From: Catenulispora rubra
GTDB lineage: Bacteria; Actinomycetota; Actinomycetes; Streptomycetales; Catenulisporaceae
Length of the DNA: 44,920 bases
Direction of reading: 5' to 3'
NCBI RefSeq assembly: GCF_015356825.1
Contig: NZ_JAACYW010000066.1
Span: 1 to 44,920, forward strand
The notes beneath the pieces were generated by a model that saw only the letters and a list, made by a program, of their open reading frames with translations, ran no database searches and was not told the DNA's origin. Shown here piece after piece: positions 24,168-32,034 of this stretch. The position numbers and the translations under genes were made by a program. The first letter of the stretch is position 1. Each line of letters begins with the position of its first letter.

Positions 24168-25340
24168 GTGAGCACCTTCGACCAGCCTTCCCAGCACCCG
24201 CTGTCCTGGCTCGCCGGCCGCGCGGACGAGCGCCGCGCCGCCGGACTGCGCCGGACCCTGGTCCCGCGCGGCGCCGACTCCCCGCTGATCGACCTCGCGG
24301 GCAACGACTACCTCGGCCTGACGCGCCATCCGGAGGTCGTCGAGGGCGCGGTCGAGGCGGTGCGGCGCTGGGGCACCGGCTCCACCGGCTCGCGGCTGGT
24401 GACCGGGACCACGGAGCTGCACGCGGAGCTGGAGGCCGAGCTGGCCGCGCACGCCGGCATGGAGGCCGGCCTGGTGTTCTCCTCCGGCTACCTGGCGAAC
24501 CTGGGCGTCATCACGGCGCTGGCCGGGCGCGGCGACCTGATCGTCTCGGACAGCCTCAACCACGCCTCGATCATCGACGCCGCGCGGCTGTCGCGGGCCC
24601 GGGTCGCGGTCACGCCGCACAGCGATGTGGAGGCCGTCTCCCGGGTGCTGGCGGACCGGTCCGAGGAGCGGGCTCTGGTCGTCGTCGAATCCTTGTTCTC
24701 GGTGGACGGGGACACAGCACCCCTCAGCGAGCTCCACGAGGCCTGTAGAGCGCACGGCGCGGTCCTTGTGGTGGATGAGGCGCACGGGTTCGGTGTGGCC
24801 GGTCCTGAGGGCCGTGGAGCCGTTTTCGACGCGGGGCTCGCCGGAGCGCCTGACGTGATCGTGGCCGCCACCCTGTCCAAGGCGCTGGCCTCGCAGGGCG
24901 GGGCGATCCTGGGCTCGGCGGAGCTGGTCGCGCACCTGGTGGACGCGGCCCGGTCGATGATCTTCGACACCGGGCTGGCCCCGGCCGCGGCCGGGGCGGC
25001 GCTGGCCGCGCTGCGGGTGATCCGGCGCGATCCGGGACTGCCGGAGCTGGTGCGGAAGCGGTCGTGGGAGATCTACGAGCTGGCGCTGGCCCTCGGGCTG
25101 GAGGCCACTCCCCCGAGCGGCGCGGTGACCTCGATCATCATGGGCGCGTCCGAGGCGGCGGTGGCCGCGCGGGACTTCTGCCTGGAGCGCGGTCTGCACG
25201 TCGGCTGTTTTCGGCCACCGTCCGTACCGGACGGGAAGTCACGCCTGCGAGTGACGGCACGTGCAGATTTGTCCGACCTTGAGGCGGACCGCATTCGTTC
25301 GGTCTTGAGCGAACTCGCGGAGAATCCCGCACAGGTCTAG
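24168..25340 (+). CDS. bioF: 8-amino-7-oxononanoate synthase (biotin synthesis)
   Basis: 390 residues of the alpha-oxoamine synthase family. It condenses pimeloyl thioester with L-alanine to form 8-amino-7-oxononanoate (KAPA). PLP ligands are visible: Lys238 in ATLSKALASQGG (the Schiff-base lysine), Asp203 and His206 in VVDEAHGFGVAG, and His132 in DSLNHASIIDAARLS. The GNDYLGL start motif and GSTGSRLVTGT are typical of BioF rather than of 2-amino-3-ketobutyrate ligase (Kbl). It is divergent from the pdtaS-like gene. Unlike most biotin loci it is separated from bioD and bioB by the nagA-das region (9.4 kb), and no bioA is present. Two DasR-type operator sequences lie over and just after its stop codon. 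Confidence 0.93.
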   Translation: MSTFDQPSQHPLSWLAGRADERRAAGLRRTLVPRGADSPLIDLAGNDYLGLTRHPEVVEGAVEAVRRWGTGSTGSRLVTGTTELHAELEAELAAHAGMEAGLVFSSGYLANLGVITALAGRGDLIVSDSLNHASIIDAARLSRARVAVTPHSDVEAVSRVLADRSEERALVVVESLFSVDGDTAPLSELHEACRAHGAVLVVDEAHGFGVAGPEGRGAVFDAGLAGAPDVIVAATLSKALASQGGAILGSAELVAHLVDAARSMIFDTGLAPAAAGAALAALRVIRRDPGLPELVRKRSWEIYELALALGLEATPPSGAVTSIIMGASEAAVAARDFCLERGLHVGCFRPPSVPDGKSRLRVTARADLSDLEADRIRSVLSELAENPAQV

Positions 25341-25346
25341 ACATCC
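25331..25346. promoter_or_regulatory. DasR operator-like site (dre) 1 before nagA
   Basis: ACAGGTCTAGACATCC matches the dre consensus ACTGGTCTAGACCACT at 12 of 16 positions with a perfect GGTCTAGAC core. It covers the bioF stop codon (25338-25340). Confidence 0.6.
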
Positions 25347-25349
25347 ACA

Positions 25350-25365
25350 AATGGTCTAGTCCACA
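25350..25365. promoter_or_regulatory. DasR operator-like site (dre) 2 before nagA
   Basis: AATGGTCTAGTCCACA matches the dre consensus at 13 of 16 positions. It ends 10 bp before nagA GTG 25376, so bound DasR would block transcription initiation at nagA. Its centre is 19 bp from that of site 1. Confidence 0.75.
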
Positions 25366-25375
25366 ATCTTTTCTC

Positions 25376-26584
25376 GTGACCAGCATCTCTGCTCCGCGCG
25401 TCCTCCTGGACGGACGCCTGGCGGGACCCGCCACCGTCGTCGTCGACGACGGCGTCGTGGCCGAGGTGCTGGACGGCGCTTCGGCCGACGCTGACATAGT
25501 CCTGGATTCAGGCATCCTCGCGCCGGGTCTGGTGGACATCCAGACCAACGGCTGCTTCGGCGTGGACTTCATCAGCGCCTCCGACGACGACTGGCGGCTG
25601 GTCTCCGACCGGCTGCCGGGCACCGGAGTGACGGCGTTCCAGCCCACGTACATCACCGCGCCGCTGGACACCCTGCTCACGGGGGTGGAGCGGGCCGGTG
25701 CGGTCTTCGGCTCCCTGCGGGGCGCGCAGGCGATGGGGGTCCACCTGGAGGGACCGTTCCTGTCGCCGCTGCGCCCGGGGGTGCACGACCCCCGGTACCT
25801 GGTCGAGCCGACGCCGGAACGCGTCGGCTCGATCCTGGCGGCCCGGGCCGCCGAGGGCACCCGCGGCGTGGTCACGATGGTGACCCTGGCCCCGGAGCTC
25901 GACGGCGCCCCGGAGGCGGTGCGCCGGCTGTCCGAGGCCGGGGTGCGGGTCTCGCTGGGGCACACCGACGCGCTGGCCGCGCAGGTGCTCGCCGCGGCGG
26001 ACGCCGGCGCGACCCTGGTCACGCACATCTTCAACGCCCAGCGCCCGCTGAACCACCGCGAGCCCGGGGTCCCCGGCGCCGCGCTGTACGACTCCCGGTT
26101 CACCTGCGGGCTGATCGCCGACCTGCACCACGTGGCCCCGGAGATCTGCACGCTGGTCTGGCGCGCGGCCGGCGGCCGGGTGGCGCTGGTGACGGACGCC
26201 ATAGCGGCGGCCGGAATGCCGCCCGGCGAGTACGAGTTGTCCGGGATCAAGGTCCACCTCGGCGAGGACGGCGTGCCGCGCGACGCGGCCGGCGTCATCG
26301 GCGGCTCGGCGCTGACCCTGGACCGCGCGGTCCGCAACCTGGTCGGCATCGGCCTGGACGAGGCGTCCGTGCTGGTGGCGGCCACCCGGGTGCCCGCCGA
26401 CGCGCTGGGCCGGACCGATCTGGGCCGCATCGCCCCCGGCGCCCGCGCCGACCTGGTGTGGTTCGACGACGGGTACCACCCGCTGCACACCTGGGTCGCA
26501 GGGCGTAGCGTATTCGAGGCCGGTTCCGACGCCCAGGCGTCGGACGGGCCCCACAGACTGGCGAGGGAACGCCAGCCCGCCTAG
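25376..26584 (+). CDS. nagA: N-acetylglucosamine-6-phosphate deacetylase
   Basis: 402 residues, amidohydrolase superfamily. It converts GlcNAc-6-P to GlcN-6-P, the DasR effector. Metal and catalytic residues are visible: Glu125 in VHLEGPF, His196 in SLGHTDA, His217 in THIFNAQRPL and the catalytic Asp274 in LVTDAIAAAG. LAPGLVDIQTNG begins the barrel; the first HxH metal site is replaced by QTNG, as in single-metal NagA enzymes. The C-terminal GARADLVWFD strand closes the beta sandwich. GTG 25376 has no clear ribosome site. Tandem dre-like sites lie immediately upstream, and the gene follows bioF after 35 nt. In S. coelicolor, nagA lies elsewhere (with nagK), so its place next to das is distinctive. 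Confidence 0.95.
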   Translation: MTSISAPRVLLDGRLAGPATVVVDDGVVAEVLDGASADADIVLDSGILAPGLVDIQTNGCFGVDFISASDDDWRLVSDRLPGTGVTAFQPTYITAPLDTLLTGVERAGAVFGSLRGAQAMGVHLEGPFLSPLRPGVHDPRYLVEPTPERVGSILAARAAEGTRGVVTMVTLAPELDGAPEAVRRLSEAGVRVSLGHTDALAAQVLAAADAGATLVTHIFNAQRPLNHREPGVPGAALYDSRFTCGLIADLHHVAPEICTLVWRAAGGRVALVTDAIAAAGMPPGEYELSGIKVHLGEDGVPRDAAGVIGGSALTLDRAVRNLVGIGLDEASVLVAATRVPADALGRTDLGRIAPGARADLVWFDDGYHPLHTWVAGRSVFEAGSDAQASDGPHRLARERQPA

Positions 26585-26902
26585 CCCTGACAGGCGCGGG
26601 ACGGGTGTTTCCGACCAGGCCGCCACCCGGCGGCAACGCACGACGAGGCTCCGCACGCCTCGCCGGACGGCCGGGACGGCGGCGAACCAAGAAGGCCGCG
26701 GGCTAGCGCGGCGGTGGAGGTTGAGGGGCCGAAACCGCCGCGGGCCCGGGGCCGGAAGGCCACCGAACCCGTCGCGAGCCATGGGAAAGTGCGGCCGGGG
26801 CGTCTCGCGCCCCATGAGACGCCCCCATGGCGAAGGCCCGCCGATCACGTCGGCGGGCCTTCGTCGTGCTGGTGTCATCGTGTCGGTGTCATCGTGCCGG
26901 CG
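26585..26902. other. Gap after nagA
   Basis: About 320 bp of very GC-rich sequence. Apart from the terminator at 26832-26862 and short direct repeats of GTGTC(A/G)T near 26872-26894, I see nothing in it. Confidence 0.4.
26832..26862. terminator. Perfect 13-bp hairpin
   Basis: GAAGGCCCGCCGA (26832-26844) pairs with TCGGCGGGCCTTC (26850-26862) across 5 nt. It is flanked by TCGTCGTG on the right. Lying between nagA and the small minus-strand reading frame, it probably serves both directions. Confidence 0.65.
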
Positions 26903-27088
26903 CTACTTCTCCAGAGCCTGCTGCAGGTCCGCGAACACCTTCGCGTCACCCGCGGTGGACTTGAAGTCGGAGCCGAACTGCGACACCCGCAGCAGCGCGA
27001 CCCGGTCACCGGACTGCACCAGGTACTGGTGGGCCACAGCCGGCAGATGGTCCACGCCGCCGTCCTGCTGGTTCACCTCCCACGACAC
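26903..27088 (-). CDS. Small hypothetical protein, possibly a C-terminal remnant
   Basis: 61 residues from GTG 27088. The sequence has plausible protein character (HQYLVQSGDRVALLRVSQFG, then ADLQQALEK) and resembles the C-terminal end of a longer secreted or lipid-anchored protein rather than a complete fold. Two in-frame TGA codons lie directly before the GTG, no good ribosome site is present, and no signal peptide exists. Directly downstream is a strong hairpin, as expected at the end of a real transcription unit. I therefore think a larger gene decayed here, but a short functional protein cannot be excluded. I do not recognise the family. Confidence 0.35.
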   Translation of the reverse strand: MSWEVNQQDGGVDHLPAVAHQYLVQSGDRVALLRVSQFGSDFKSTAGDAKVFADLQQALEK

Positions 27089-27197
27089 TCATCAGATCCC
27101 GCCCCAAGTCGCCGAGGGTGGCGATCGGCGCCACCGATCGGACACGCCCCGGCGCCGTCGCGGGTTCCCTCCGGAGCGAAGAAACTTCAGAAAGCCT

Positions 27198-27228
27198 CAG
27201 TGGGCCGGAGAAAAACCCGGGGCCACTG
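27198..27228 (-). terminator. Hairpin ending the das operon
   Basis: CAGTGGGCCGG (27198-27208) and CCGGGGCCACTG (27217-27228) form an imperfect stem around an A-rich loop (T-rich on the minus strand). It lies just after the SIS-gene stop. A second stem, GCAGACGCA/TGCGTCTGC (27232-27240 with 27247-27255), spans the stop codon itself. The rest of 27089-27242 shows nothing else. Confidence 0.5.
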
Positions 27229-27242
27229 AATGCAGACGCAGC

Positions 27243-28292
27243 TCAGTGCGTCTGCGTCACCTTCGCCAACGCCCGCGGCGCGTCCGGGTTCAGGCCCCGG
27301 CTCATCGTCACGTGGTAGGCCAGCTGCTGCAACGGCAGGATCTCCAGGATCGGCGCCAGCTCCTCCGGGACTCCCGAGGGGAGCACGAAGCCTGCCGTAG
27401 CCCCGGCGACGTGCTCGGCCGAGCCGACCACGACCAGGTCGGCGCCGCGCTCGCGCAGCCGCTCCAGCACCGGTTCCAGCGCCGTGCCGCCGGCGCCCTC
27501 GGCCGCCACCGCGACCACCGGGCTGACGTTGTCGACCATGGCCAGCGGGCCGTGCAGCAGGTCCGCGCCGGAGAAGGCGTGGGCCGGCAGGTAGCTGGTT
27601 TCCATGATCTTCAACGCCGCCTCACGCACGGTCGGGTACGAGTACCCGCGCGCGGTCAGCACCAGCCGGGAGGCGAAGCGGTAGCGCTGCGCCAGATCGA
27701 CCACCTCGGACTCCCGGTCCAGTACCGCGGCGGCCAGCTCCGGCAGCCCTCGGGCCGCCGAACCGTCGCCGCCGCGCAGCGCGTCCACCAGGAGCCACAG
27801 CGTCAGCAGCTCCGCGGTGTACGTCTTGGTCGCCGGAAGAGCCAGCTCCGGACCCGCCAGGACGTCCAGAGACAGCTCAGAGGCCTGGTTCACCGGGGAG
27901 CCGGCGACGTTGGTGACGGCCAGCGTCAGCCCGCCGCGCGCCTCGGCCATCTCGGTGTACGCCACCAGGTCCGGCGAGCCGCCGGACTGCGAGACCGTCA
28001 CGCACAGCACGTCCCGCAGGTCCGGCTCGGCCCGGTAGGCCGTCGTGGTCGACATCGACGTCAGCCCGACCGGCAGCCCGAGCGCGATCTCCATGAGGTA
28101 CTTGGCGTAGTACGCCGCGTTGTCGCTGGTACCGCGGGCGGTGAGCAGCGCGAAGCGCGGCCGGGCCGCCAACACGGCCTCGGCCGCCTCGCGGATGTGC
28201 GGCAGTCCCTCGGTGAGGATCCGTTCGAGGACCGCCGGCTGCTCGGCGATCTCCCTTGCCATAATTTCGCCGGGCTTGGCGTCGTCACTCAC
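27243..28292 (-). CDS. nagB2: Tandem-SIS protein, probable glucosamine-6-phosphate deaminase (NagB-II/GlmD type)
   Basis: 349 residues with two SIS domains and no glutaminase domain. SIS-1 has ALLTARGTSDNAAYYAKYL and the phosphosugar-binding VSQSGGSPD; SIS-2 (~200-340) includes LVLTARGYSYPTVREAALK. This architecture equals the isomerase half of GlmS and the NagB-II/GlmD deaminases, which convert GlcN-6-P to fructose-6-P and ammonia. In S. coelicolor the unrelated nagB occupies this spot after dasD, so position and pathway both support deaminase activity, here by a non-homologous enzyme. An AgaS-type isomerase is the alternative. The GTG follows the dasD TAG with no gap, so the two are cotranscribed. 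It is the last gene of the das operon, with a hairpin after it. Confidence 0.85.
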   Translation of the reverse strand: MSDDAKPGEIMAREIAEQPAVLERILTEGLPHIREAAEAVLAARPRFALLTARGTSDNAAYYAKYLMEIALGLPVGLTSMSTTTAYRAEPDLRDVLCVTVSQSGGSPDLVAYTEMAEARGGLTLAVTNVAGSPVNQASELSLDVLAGPELALPATKTYTAELLTLWLLVDALRGGDGSAARGLPELAAAVLDRESEVVDLAQRYRFASRLVLTARGYSYPTVREAALKIMETSYLPAHAFSGADLLHGPLAMVDNVSPVVAVAAEGAGGTALEPVLERLRERGADLVVVGSAEHVAGATAGFVLPSGVPEELAPILEILPLQQLAYHVTMSRGLNPDAPRALAKVTQTH

Positions 28293-30038
28293 CTAGACCG
28301 TTCCCTCCGTCAGGAGCCGGGCGACGGCGAGCCCGGACACCAGCGCCGCGCCGTGCGTGGCGATCAGCGTCGCCCCGCCGGACTTCTCGCCCCGACCGTA
28401 CGCGATCCCCATCTCGACCACGATCGCGTCGGGCCGGACGGTGGTCACGGCGGCCACGGCGGAAGCCATCCAGGCGTGCCGGTGCGCGTCGCGCACCACC
28501 AGCACCAGCGGACGGCCCGCGGCGGCGGCCACGGCCTCCGACACCCCGGCCGGGGTGTACGGGAGGGCGGCGAGCCGGGGACGCACCGCGGCCAGCGCCG
28601 CGGCGGTGTCGTCGTCGCCGGCGAAGCTGGTCGCGGAGCCGGGCTCCACGAACCGCGCGGCCACCGAGCCGGCCGGGAGTTCGGACAGCACCGGGCTCAG
28701 GCCCCAGGGCACCGCGTTGCCGGCCGCGTTGTTGGCCAGCGGCACGAACTCCAGGATCGAGACCGGACCGGTCAGCGGGACGAGCGGCGCACCGGAGACC
28801 GTGACCGCGCGCAGAGCGGCGTTCAGGCCGATCTGCTCGGCGTCGTCGGAGTCGGCCGATGCCGACGCAGCCGACGAAGCCGCCGCCACCGAAGCCGGCA
28901 CGCCGTTCGACGACACCGATGCCGACGCTGATCCCGACACCGATCCTGACACCGATGCCGACGCCGACACCGAGGAGCCGCCGGCGCCGGCGTCACCCCC
29001 GGCAGCGTGCGTCCCCTCCACGGTCGCACGCTGCGCGGCGGCCCACGCCCCCAGTTCCCGCACCCGCGTCGCGGCCTCGTGCAGCCGCTCGGCGGGCAGC
29101 CGGCCCTCGCGCACCGCGTCGACCAGCGCGTCCCGCAGCATCAGGTAGTCGCACTCGTCGCGCAGCCCGCCGCCGACGCAGACCGCGTCGACGCCCGCGG
29201 CCAGCGCCAGGACCGTCCCCTCGGCGATCCCGAAGGTGTCGGCGATGGCGGCCATCTCGATGCCGTCGGTGACCACCAGCCCGGTGAAGCCGAGCTCGCC
29301 GCGCAGCAGGTCCACCAGGACCTTGCGGCTCATGGTCGACGGGAACTCCGGGTCGTAGCGCGGCGCCAGGATGTGTGCGGTCATCACCGACTTCACCCCG
29401 GCCTCGATCGCGGCCCGGAACGGCGCCAGGTGCTTGGCCCACTCCTGTTCGGAGTGCTGCACCAGCGGCAGCCCGTGGTGCGAGTCCACGGCGGTGTCGC
29501 CGTGGCCGGGGAAGTGCTTGGCGCACCCGGCCACGCCGGCCCCCTGCAGGCCCCTGACATACGCCGCGACGTTCCGCGCCGCCACGCCCGGGTCGGACCC
29601 GAAGGACCGGGTCCCGATGACCGGGTTGTCGGGGTTCGTGTTCAGGTCCGCGTCCGGCGCGTAGTTCAGGTTGATGCCGGCGCGCCACAGCGAGCGCCCG
29701 ATCTGCCGGGCGACCGTCTCGGTCAGCTCCGGGTCGTCCACGTACCCCAGGGCGTAGTTGCCCGGGAACGCCGACCCGGTGGCGACGTCCAGCCGGGTGA
29801 CGTCGCCCCCTTCCTCGTCCACCGCGACCAGCACGTGCGGGTTCTCGGCCCGCAGCGCCGCCGACAGCTCGCCGGTGCGTTCCGGCGTCGCGGCTATGTT
29901 CCGTCCGTAGTAGGCGACCCCGCCCAGGCCGTCCTCCGTCAGGGCGCGACGCACCCAGTCGGGAACCCGGCCGGAGTCGTCGTTGACGAACCCCGGCTGG
30001 AGGACGGCGGCGGCGTCGCGCAGCAGTTGTTCTCCCAC
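28293..30038 (-). CDS. dasD: Beta-N-acetylhexosaminidase, GH3 (DasD)
   Basis: 581 residues. The GH3 barrel carries the N-acetylglucosaminidase signature KHFPGHGDTAVDSH (174-187), whose Asp181/His187 region provides the acid/base of the NagZ group, and nucleophile Asp258 in VVTDGIEM. AVDEEGGDVTRL (73-83) starts the active-site strand. No signal peptide is present, so it acts in the cytoplasm on imported chitobiose, releasing GlcNAc. Residues ~351-398 are an unusual Ser/Ala/Gly/Val low-complexity insert between barrel and C-terminal alpha/beta domain. GTG 30038 is chosen because AGGGGG precedes it at workable distance; the longer open frame is antisense to dasC. It lies 14 nt after dasC and abuts the SIS gene. 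Confidence 0.92.
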   Translation of the reverse strand: MGEQLLRDAAAVLQPGFVNDDSGRVPDWVRRALTEDGLGGVAYYGRNIAATPERTGELSAALRAENPHVLVAVDEEGGDVTRLDVATGSAFPGNYALGYVDDPELTETVARQIGRSLWRAGINLNYAPDADLNTNPDNPVIGTRSFGSDPGVAARNVAAYVRGLQGAGVAGCAKHFPGHGDTAVDSHHGLPLVQHSEQEWAKHLAPFRAAIEAGVKSVMTAHILAPRYDPEFPSTMSRKVLVDLLRGELGFTGLVVTDGIEMAAIADTFGIAEGTVLALAAGVDAVCVGGGLRDECDYLMLRDALVDAVREGRLPAERLHEAATRVRELGAWAAAQRATVEGTHAAGGDAGAGGSSVSASASVSGSVSGSASASVSSNGVPASVAAASSAASASADSDDAEQIGLNAALRAVTVSGAPLVPLTGPVSILEFVPLANNAAGNAVPWGLSPVLSELPAGSVAARFVEPGSATSFAGDDDTAAALAAVRPRLAALPYTPAGVSEAVAAAAGRPLVLVVRDAHRHAWMASAVAAVTTVRPDAIVVEMGIAYGRGEKSGGATLIATHGAALVSGLAVARLLTEGTV

Positions 30039-30052
30039 GCGCGCCGTTCCCC

Positions 30053-30937
30053 CTACCCCTTCACCGCGCCGGCGGTCAGACCGGTCGCGATGTTCTTCTG
30101 GATGGCCAGGAACAGGATGACCACGGGGATCGAGGTGATCGTGGCGCCGGCCATCAGCACGCCCCAGTCGGTGCCGCGCGAGCCGGTGGCGGTCTGGACC
30201 AGCCAGGCCATCATGTTCTGCTTGCGGGGGTCGTGGTTGATGGTGGTGATCAGGATGAACTCGTTCCAGGCCTGGATGAAGCCGTAGACCGAGGTCGCGA
30301 CCAGGCCGGGGCCGGTCAGCGGCAGGATGACGCGGAAGAAGGTCTGCCAGCGGCTGCAGCCGTCGACCATCGCCGCCTCGTCCAGCTCGCGCGGGATGTT
30401 GGTGATGAAGCCGCGCAGCGTCCACACCGTGTAGGGCACCGAGAACACCAGGTAGGTGAGGATGATGCCGTAGAGCGTGTCGGTCATGTTCAGGTTCTGC
30501 AGGGTCTGCGTCACCGGGATGACCAGCACGATCAGCGGGACCATCTGCACCAGCAGGACGGTGAAGATGATCACCTTCTTGCCGGCGAAGTGGAAGCGGG
30601 CGATGGCCAGCGCGCCGAAGAACCCGACGATCAGCGAGACCACCACCGCGCCGAGCGTGATCACGACGCTGTTCCACAGGTCGATGCCGAAGTTCGAGGC
30701 CTGGAAGGCCCCGCTGAAGTTCTTCAGCGTGGGGTGCTCGGGGATGAAGTGCGGCGTGTAGTTCTGCCATTCGTTGAGCCGCTTCAACGAGGTGTTGAGC
30801 ATCCAGTACACCGGGAAGCCCATGACCACGAAGACCAGGATGCCCAGGGTGTTCCAGGCGGCCTTCTTGGCCTTCTTGCGGCCCGCGCCGGGGCGCGGGG
30901 CGACGGCGCGGCGACGGCCGCCAGTCTCGACGCTCAT
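30053..30937 (-). CDS. dasC: Chitobiose/GlcNAc ABC transporter permease DasC
   Basis: 294 residues of the MalG-type carbohydrate permease family (CUT1). A basic N-terminus precedes the first span (TLGILVFVVMGFPVYWML). Five further spans follow, with the EAA loop ELDEAAMVDGCSRWQTFFRV near residue 190 that contacts the ATPase. The usual MsiK-type ATPase is not encoded here; in Streptomyces the shared MsiK serves DasABC. Identity as DasC rests on order with dasA, dasB, dasD and dasR. The ATG overlaps the dasB stop by one base (TGATG), so translation is coupled. Confidence 0.92.
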   Translation of the reverse strand: MSVETGGRRRAVAPRPGAGRKKAKKAAWNTLGILVFVVMGFPVYWMLNTSLKRLNEWQNYTPHFIPEHPTLKNFSGAFQASNFGIDLWNSVVITLGAVVVSLIVGFFGALAIARFHFAGKKVIIFTVLLVQMVPLIVLVIPVTQTLQNLNMTDTLYGIILTYLVFSVPYTVWTLRGFITNIPRELDEAAMVDGCSRWQTFFRVILPLTGPGLVATSVYGFIQAWNEFILITTINHDPRKQNMMAWLVQTATGSRGTDWGVLMAGATITSIPVVILFLAIQKNIATGLTAGAVKG

Positions 30938-31905
30938 CAGTCAGCGTCTCCGATCCGCAGCATCTGCCGCACGTAGAAGATCATCATCCCGAGCATCGCC
31001 AGGATGGTCAGGATCGAGATCGCGGCTCCCAGGCCGTAGTCGCTGTGCCCGAACGCCTGGGTGTAGGAGAAGACGCTGAGCACCTGGTAGTCCGGCTCCG
31101 GCTTGGTCTGCCGGATCACGAACACCTGGTTGAACAGCTGGAAGTCCCAGATCACCGACAGCGAGGTGGCGATGATCAGCAGGGGCTTGATGGTCGGGTA
31201 GGTGACCGTGCGGAACACCTGGAGCGGGTTGGCCCCGTCCATGCGCGCGGCCTCGCCGAGCTCCTTGGGCACCATCGACATGCCGGCCGTCAGCGTCACC
31301 GTCAGGAACGGCAGCGCCTGCCAGACCACCAGCGCGATGATGACGATCCAGCCCTGCACCGGGTCCACGAACCAGTCGTGCGTCTTGAACCCGTGGAAGC
31401 CCAGTTTGTCCAGCATGTAGTTGATGACGCCGAAGTTCGGGTCGGTGAACCACACGAACAGCTCGACCGCGACGATCTGCGGGATCGCCCAGACGAACAG
31501 CAGCAGCGCCATCAGCGGCGTGCGGACCCAGCGGGACAGCTGGTTCATCATCAGCGAGAGCAGCAGCGCGATGGCCATGGACAGGACCACCAGGACCGCG
31601 CAGACCACGAAGGTCCGCTCGACCACGGACCAGAAGTCCGAGCTGCCCAGGACGTCGGAGAAGTTCTGGAACCCGACCCAGTCGCCGGGCTTGTTCGTGT
31701 AGAGCTCACGCTTGGTCTGGTGCTGGAAGGCCAGCACCACGATCTTGTAGAGCGGGATCCCCAGCGTCACGACGATCACCAGGAGCGTCGGGATCACCAG
31801 GAAGTACGGAGTCGATTCGAACCGTCGGCGCTTTGGCGGGCGCTCGTCCCCCAGCGTCGGGGGCGGTTCGAGGGGGCCTACGGCCTTCCCCACTACCGCG
31901 GTCAT
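30937..31905 (-). CDS. dasB: Chitobiose/GlcNAc ABC transporter permease DasB
   Basis: 322 residues of the MalF-type CUT1 family. A basic cytoplasmic stretch (ERPPKRRRFES) precedes the first span (YFLVIPTLLVIVVTLGIPLY). Further spans follow, and the EAA loop is ELGEAARMDGANPLQVFRTV. The last span is ISILTILAMLGMMIFYV. It forms the membrane channel with DasC. ATG 31905 is preferred (GAGG 7 nt upstream) over GTG 31911. It follows dasA with 129 nt between, a gap holding two strong hairpins, so it is probably read at a lower level than dasA. Confidence 0.92.
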   Translation of the reverse strand: MTAVVGKAVGPLEPPPTLGDERPPKRRRFESTPYFLVIPTLLVIVVTLGIPLYKIVVLAFQHQTKRELYTNKPGDWVGFQNFSDVLGSSDFWSVVERTFVVCAVLVVLSMAIALLLSLMMNQLSRWVRTPLMALLLFVWAIPQIVAVELFVWFTDPNFGVINYMLDKLGFHGFKTHDWFVDPVQGWIVIIALVVWQALPFLTVTLTAGMSMVPKELGEAARMDGANPLQVFRTVTYPTIKPLLIIATSLSVIWDFQLFNQVFVIRQTKPEPDYQVLSVFSYTQAFGHSDYGLGAAISILTILAMLGMMIFYVRQMLRIGDAD

Positions 31906-31929
31906 GTGCACACCTCACCTCGTTGAAGA

Positions 31930-31957
31930 GGCCGTGCCGCGAGTGCGCGGCACGGCC
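31930..31957 (-). terminator. Second dasA-dasB intergenic hairpin
   Basis: GGCCGTGCCGCG (31930-31941) pairs perfectly with CGCGGCACGGCC (31946-31957), loop 4 nt. No T-tract follows on the minus strand, so it may pause transcription or block 3' exonucleases rather than terminate fully. It sits just ahead of the dasB ribosome site. Confidence 0.6.
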
Positions 31958-31983
31958 CCCACCGGAAACTCACCCGGGTGTCG

Positions 31984-32013
31984 CGGACACCGCCCTGCCG
32001 AGGGCGGTGTCCG
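31984..32013 (-). terminator. First dasA-dasB intergenic hairpin
   Basis: CGGACACCGCCCT (31984-31996) pairs perfectly with AGGGCGGTGTCCG (32001-32013), loop 4 nt, 22 bp after the dasA stop. Such hairpins after binding-protein genes usually raise the binding protein above its permeases. Confidence 0.65.
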
Positions 32014-32034
32014 TACCCCTGAAGAAGCGCTGGA

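Noticed and set aside
28287..28302. Sequence with TAGACC resembling a dre between dasD and the SIS gene
   Set aside because: Only about 11 of 16 matches, with a poor left half, and it lies inside an operon junction with no promoter sequence.
30039..30770. N-terminal extension of dasD to 825 residues
   Set aside because: It is dasC read in a shifted frame on the same strand; the GH3 protein starts at 30038.
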